Both the position numbers and the translations under genes were made by a program. This document shows positions 5,742-8,817 of a stretch of DNA of 8,817 bases, one piece after another. Positions within the stretch are counted from its first letter, which is position 1; every line of letters starts with the position of its first letter. Source of the stretch: Planctomycetota bacterium (GTDB taxonomy: Bacteria; Planctomycetota; MHYJ01; JACQXL01; JAVHLO01); NCBI GenBank assembly GCA_031082105.1, contig JAVHLO010000130.1, positions 1 through 8,817 on the forward strand, in the 5' to 3' direction. The notes beneath the pieces are model-generated. The model made no database searches, was not told where the DNA came from, and saw only the letters and a program-made list of their open reading frames with translations.

Positions 5742-7786
5742 TGGGCATAATCCACGTCCTGCCACTGTCCGTCGTCAACAAGATCGCCGCGGGCGAGGTG
5801 ATCGAGCGCCCCGCGTCCGTCCTGAAGGAGCTCGTAGAGAACTCGCTCGACGCGGGCGCGCGGGCGGTGAAGATCACCGTCGAGGACGGCGGCAAGCAGC
5901 TCATCCGAATCACCGACGACGGGTCCGGCATCTGGCCGGACGACCTGCCGCTCGCATTCGCTTCCCACGCCACCAGCAAGCTCGAGAGACCGGACGACCT
6001 CTTCCGCGTCTGCACGCTCGGATTCCGCGGCGAGGCGCTGGCCAGCATCGGCTCAATCTCGCACGCGCGGATCGCGTCACGCCGGCGCGGCGAGCTCCAG
6101 GGGATGGAGATCGAGTGCCGCGGCGGCGAACTCGACCAGCCGCGGCCCGTCGGCTGCCCCGAGGGCACGACCATCGAAGTGCGTAACCTCTTCTTCAACA
6201 CCCCGGCGCGTCGCAAGTTCCTCAAGAGCACGCCGGTCGAGTTCGGCCACTGCGTCGACATGGTGACGCGTTTCGCCATCGCGCATTGCGACCGCAGGTT
6301 CGACCTCGTCCACAACGGGAGCGCGATCTTCACGCTGCCTGAGAACCAGTATCTGAAACAGCGCGTCGAGAACTTCCTCGGCCCCGAGGTCGCGGACGCG
6401 CTGATGCAGTTGAAGGCCGGCGACGGGACCATGTCCGTCGTCGCCTATGTCGCGCCGCCGTACCTTGCGCGCGCGAGCGCAAAGATGCAGTTCATCTTCC
6501 TCAACGGCAGGCACATCAGGGAGCGGGTCGTCACCCGCGCGCTCGCCCAGGCGTACAAGGGGTTCATCCCGCACGACAGATTCCCCGTCGCCATCCTCTT
6601 CGTCACGACCGATCCCGCAGAGGTCGATGTGAACGTCCACCCGACGAAGATCGAGGTCAGGTTCCGGAACGTGTGGCGCCTCCACGACCTCATCGTGGAC
6701 TCCGTCCGCGGACTGCTAGGCAGGACCGAGAGCGCAGTGAGACTCCAGCCCGGCGCGTTCGGTAGTGTAGCACAGGCATCCCGCCTGTGCCCCTCCAAAG
6801 GTGACCCGGAGTCATTTCCCCCTGCCCCGGCGCCGCCGAGCGGCTTTCGCGCGTCGACGCCCGGCCCGGCGGACACGCAGGAGGACGTGAAATCCGCGAT
6901 ACTCGATTTCTTCCTCGGCCACAAGGGCGAGCTGATGGGTCGCGACCATGGGTGGGAACCGCCACGAGACGACGCGCAGGCCGGTGCTGCGACCCCTGCG
7001 GTCGCGGCCGGCGAACGGCCGGCCCTGGCGACTCCCGAGGCAGGCAAGGCCGCGCCTCTCCAGTCCGAATCGCTCTGGGCACAGGGGTCCGGCTCGAGCG
7101 CGACCCGACACGGAGGGACCGCAACGGCCGCGCCAACTGCGCCGGACCAGGCCCCGGCCGGCCTCCCTGCGACGACCGACTACGTCGCACCGCGGCTGGA
7201 CGAGGGCCGGACCCATCTCTGTTTCCAGCTCCACGATTCGTACATCGTGGAGGAGACGCCCGACGGGGTGCTCATCATCGACCAGCACGCGCTGCACGAG
7301 CGGATACTCATCTACGCGATGCGCCGGCGGCTTGCGCGCGCCGACGGACGCAGGCAGCGGATGCTCATCCCGACCGTGGTCGAGTTCTCGCGCGCCGAGA
7401 TGGCGATCATGAAAGAGACACTGCCGTTCATGGCCCAACTCGGGTTCGAGGTCGACGAGTTCGGCCCGGGCTCGATCGCCGTCCATGCGGTGCCGGACGT
7501 GCTCGCCTCGTCGAACCCCGAGACGCTCTTGCGCGGCGTGGTCGAGGAATACGAAGGCGGCGGCAAGGGTGACAGCGCGGAGCGCGCGCTGGATCAGATT
7601 ATCAACCTGCTCTCGTGCAAGGCCGCAATCAAGGCGGGCGAGCGGTTGACGCACGAGGAGATGGTGGCGCTCCTGCGCCAGCGCGAAGAGGTCGAACAGA
7701 CCGCCTCGTGCGCGCACGGCCGGCCGACCACATTGAAGATCTCGCTCGCGGAGCTGAGGAAGTACTTTGAGAGAGCGGTGAAGTAG
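5741..7786 (+). CDS. mutL: DNA mismatch repair protein MutL (endonuclease type)
   Basis: MutL couples MutS mismatch recognition to strand incision. The GHKL ATPase region is complete: Glu30 and Asn34 in ELVEN, DDGSG (59-63), GFRGEAL (94-100), and NVHPTK (298-303) in the adjoining domain. The C-terminal domain carries endonuclease motifs: DQHA (514-517) with Glu520, SCKAAIKA (625-632), CAHGRP (657-662) and a terminal FER (676-678). The DQHA-x2-E-x4-E motif ends in Tyr525 where Glu is usual. The protein is 681 residues; a Pro/Ala/Gly-rich linker of about 150 residues (333-484) contains repeat-derived hairpins. I chose ATG 5741 because MGIIHVLP matches the usual MutL N-terminus. An in-frame ATG at 5708 would add eleven residues encoded by the upstream heptamer repeat. 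Neither start has a clear Shine-Dalgarno. The gene lies downstream of lepA and upstream of the yfmF-like gene. Confidence 0.96.
   Translation: MGIIHVLPLSVVNKIAAGEVIERPASVLKELVENSLDAGARAVKITVEDGGKQLIRITDDGSGIWPDDLPLAFASHATSKLERPDDLFRVCTLGFRGEALASIGSISHARIASRRRGELQGMEIECRGGELDQPRPVGCPEGTTIEVRNLFFNTPARRKFLKSTPVEFGHCVDMVTRFAIAHCDRRFDLVHNGSAIFTLPENQYLKQRVENFLGPEVADALMQLKAGDGTMSVVAYVAPPYLARASAKMQFIFLNGRHIRERVVTRALAQAYKGFIPHDRFPVAILFVTTDPAEVDVNVHPTKIEVRFRNVWRLHDLIVDSVRGLLGRTESAVRLQPGAFGSVAQASRLCPSKGDPESFPPAPAPPSGFRASTPGPADTQEDVKSAILDFFLGHKGELMGRDHGWEPPRDDAQAGAATPAVAAGERPALATPEAGKAAPLQSESLWAQGSGSSATRHGGTATAAPTAPDQAPAGLPATTDYVAPRLDEGRTHLCFQLHDSYIVEETPDGVLIIDQHALHERILIYAMRRRLARADGRRQRMLIPTVVEFSRAEMAIMKETLPFMAQLGFEVDEFGPGSIAVHAVPDVLASSNPETLLRGVVEEYEGGGKGDSAERALDQIINLLSCKAAIKAGERLTHEEMVALLRQREEVEQTASCAHGRPTTLKISLAELRKYFERAVK
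6770..6790. repeat. Perfect CACAGGC hairpin inside the mutL linker
   Basis: GCACAGGC (6770-6777) and GCCTGTGC (6783-6790) form a perfect 8-bp stem with a five-base ATCCC loop. The element lies in frame in mutL and encodes AQASRLC within the linker. The sequence GTAGCACAGGCATCC-GCCTGTG matches, from memory, a dispersed palindrome common in uncultured bacterial genomes, where its spurious translations (AQASRLCP, RRDACAT) recur. It therefore looks like an intragenic copy. Confidence 0.55.
6986..7024. repeat. Two adjacent GC-rich hairpins in the mutL linker
   Basis: GCTGCGACC (6986-6994) pairs with GGTCGCGGC (7000-7008) over loop CCTGC, nine pairs with one G-U. The overlapping GGCCGGC (7006-7012) pairs perfectly with GCCGGCC (7018-7024) over a five-base loop. 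The two stems share bases 7006-7008 and so cannot both form fully. They encode part of the Ala/Pro-rich linker. In DNA this GC-rich some palindromes arise by chance, so a repeat origin is less sure than for the 6770 hairpin. Confidence 0.3.
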
Positions 7787-7816
7787 TCGAGGCGGCATCG
7801 TGAGAGATTTAAACTG

Positions 7817-7984
7817 GCCACAGAGGCACAGAGAACACAGAGAGAATACGGGAGGATGGAACGAATGAGCCGAGTTGGGCAATCCGGTTCTACAGGATTG
7901 TGCCGTGAAGAGAATGAAACCCGAATCGGATTCATGGAGACCATGTCCTCACAAGAGGCCTCTGTGTCTCCGTGCCTCTGTGGC
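7817..7984. repeat. Inverted pair of CACAGAGGCAC elements around 117 bp
   Basis: The left arm 7817-7842 begins GCCACAGAGGCACAGAGA; the right arm 7960-7984 reads, on the opposite strand, GCCACAGAGGCACGGAGA and then CACAGAG. They differ by one substitution and one extra base. The 117 bases between hold two smaller palindromes (CAATCC 7880-7885 with GGATTG 7895-7900; GAATC-G-GATTC 7923-7933) and no supported gene. No target-site duplication is visible outside the arms. The element fills most of the 256-bp gap between mutL and the yfmF-like gene. Repeats of this CACAGAGGCACAGAG type are common between genes in uncultured bacterial assemblies, from memory. Confidence 0.6.
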
Positions 7985-8042
7985 ATATTACATTGCAACG
8001 TCTTTCTGCGCTGACAGCGTCTTTCATCTTTGTTGACCGAAC

Positions 8043-8817
8043 ATGTTCACCCGCTCCGATTTTGCCGCGCTTGACGGGTTCCGGTTCGAGCGGTTCGAAC
8101 TGCCGAACGGGCTCGTTCTCTTCGTACAGAGAAGCGCGCGGTTCAAGACGCTGGTGGTCGAGGCGTTCATCCACTCGCACCTCACGGAGCGGCCGACGCA
8201 TACGGCGCTCGTGCCGCACGTGTTGAGGCGCGGTTGCGCCCGCTACCCGAACGCGCCCAGGATGGTACAGCGGCTCAACTTCCTCTACGGCGCGGCGCTC
8301 TCCACCGACATCGCGAAGATCGGCGAGCGGCAGATACTCACGTTTAGACTCGAGTTCGTCTCAGACCGGTTCCTTCCGCGCAAGGGCAACCTGCGCAACG
8401 GAATCCAGTTCCTCGCCGATGTCATGCTGAGACCGCTCGTGGTCGGCAACGGATTCTCGCCGCGCTACATGGAGACCGAAAAGACAAATCTCCGCCGGTT
8501 CATCGAGTCGCTGATTGACGACCGCGCCACGTACGCCGCCGAGCGATGCGTCCAGGAGATGTGCAAGGACGAGCCGTACGGCATCTACGAGCACGGCCGG
8601 CTCGAGGACATTGCCGCGATCGACGGAAGACAGCTCCTCTCGTGGCATCGCGCGCTGACCCGGCGGAACCCGATCCAGGTTTTTGTGGCCGGCAACGTCG
8701 ACCCAGACGAGGTTCGCCGTGTGGTCGAGTCCGCGTTCTCGTTCAAGCGCGGCAAGACCGTCGTGCCCGCGCCGACCCGGACCGATTCCCGGCCGGCCGC
8801 GGGCCGCGAGGTCCACG
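8043..8817 (+). CDS. yfmF: M16-peptidase-like protein of the YfmF (YmfF) family, N-terminal part
   Basis: An open frame of 258 codons runs without a stop off the right edge, so only the N-terminal M16 domain and the start of what follows are visible. Family landmarks are RFKTLVVEAFIHSHL (33-47), VPHVLRRG (57-64), LYGAAL (81-86), TEKTNLRRFIESLIDD (145-160), QEMCKDEPY (171-179) and FVAGNV (214-219). These match the proteins named EF-P 5-aminopentanol modification-associated YfmF (B. subtilis YmfF), which usually sit beside a second M16-like partner, YfmH. The zinc-peptidase HxxEH motif is absent: the likely equivalent reads HVLRR (59-63), consistent with the non-catalytic partner of an M16 pair. 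A stop at 8034-8036 makes ATG 8043 the first possible ATG, but no Shine-Dalgarno precedes it. No signal peptide is seen. The exact biological role is inference from the family name. Confidence 0.85.
   Translation, partial: MFTRSDFAALDGFRFERFELPNGLVLFVQRSARFKTLVVEAFIHSHLTERPTHTALVPHVLRRGCARYPNAPRMVQRLNFLYGAALSTDIAKIGERQILTFRLEFVSDRFLPRKGNLRNGIQFLADVMLRPLVVGNGFSPRYMETEKTNLRRFIESLIDDRATYAAERCVQEMCKDEPYGIYEHGRLEDIAAIDGRQLLSWHRALTRRNPIQVFVAGNVDPDEVRRVVESAFSFKRGKTVVPAPTRTDSRPAAGREVH

Noticed and set aside
6812..7882. 356-codon minus-strand frame running from the mutL-yfmF gap into mutL
   Set aside because: Its first residues translate the CACAGAGGCAC repeat and the rest is antisense to conserved MutL domains.
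7787..8042. tRNA or small RNA gene in the mutL-yfmF gap
   Set aside because: No cloverleaf, no T-loop motif (GTTCRA) in a paired context and no strong promoter-terminator pair; the palindromes are explained by the repeat.
8361..8816. 151-codon minus-strand frame at the right edge
   Set aside because: It is antisense to the yfmF-like frame, which matches a known family along its whole visible length.

Overview
The window looks like a chromosomal segment of a GC-rich bacterium (about 60% or more GC by eye). The genes are ordinary and mostly housekeeping, but the gaps between them hold low-complexity and palindromic repeats. Repeats of this style are familiar from uncultured lineages such as Planctomycetota, Hydrogenedentota, Omnitrophota and Verrucomicrobiota. 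That placement is inference; no gene here fixes the phylum. MutL carries the endonuclease motifs expected of a lineage without MutH, which rules out a typical enterobacterium.

Layout. The left third is on the minus strand: a large bifunctional 3-hydroxyacyl-CoA dehydrogenase/enoyl-CoA hydratase (342-2390) followed by a small, unrecognised Cys/His-rich protein (24-278). A 187-bp divergent gap (2391-2577) holds a repeat and a candidate promoter. The remaining genes are on the plus strand: a ROK-family sugar kinase (2578-3579), the ribosomal GTPase LepA/EF4 (3759-5582), the mismatch-repair ATPase/endonuclease MutL (5741-7786), and the first 258 codons of an M16-peptidase-like protein of the YfmF (YmfF) family (8043 to the right edge).

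The genes do not form one pathway. They cover beta-oxidation-type acyl-CoA chemistry, hexose phosphorylation, translation quality control, DNA mismatch repair, and a protein whose family name links it to elongation factor P modification. The plus-strand genes are separated by gaps of 154 to 256 bp with no strong terminators, so co-transcription is possible but not shown.

The most unusual content is in the gaps. Each gap longer than 100 bp contains a different repeat: an AATCCG-type palindrome (2447-2479), an ATTCCGTGTTTC direct repeat (3658-3685), a heptamer TCATTNN array facing its own inverted copy at the mutL start (5641-5741), and an inverted pair of CACAGAGGCAC-type elements (7817-7984). 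A fifth element, a perfect GCACAGGC/GCCTGTGC hairpin, lies in frame inside the mutL linker, next to two more hairpins. I found no tRNA, rRNA, CRISPR array, transposase, phage gene or recognisable defence or biosynthetic system.
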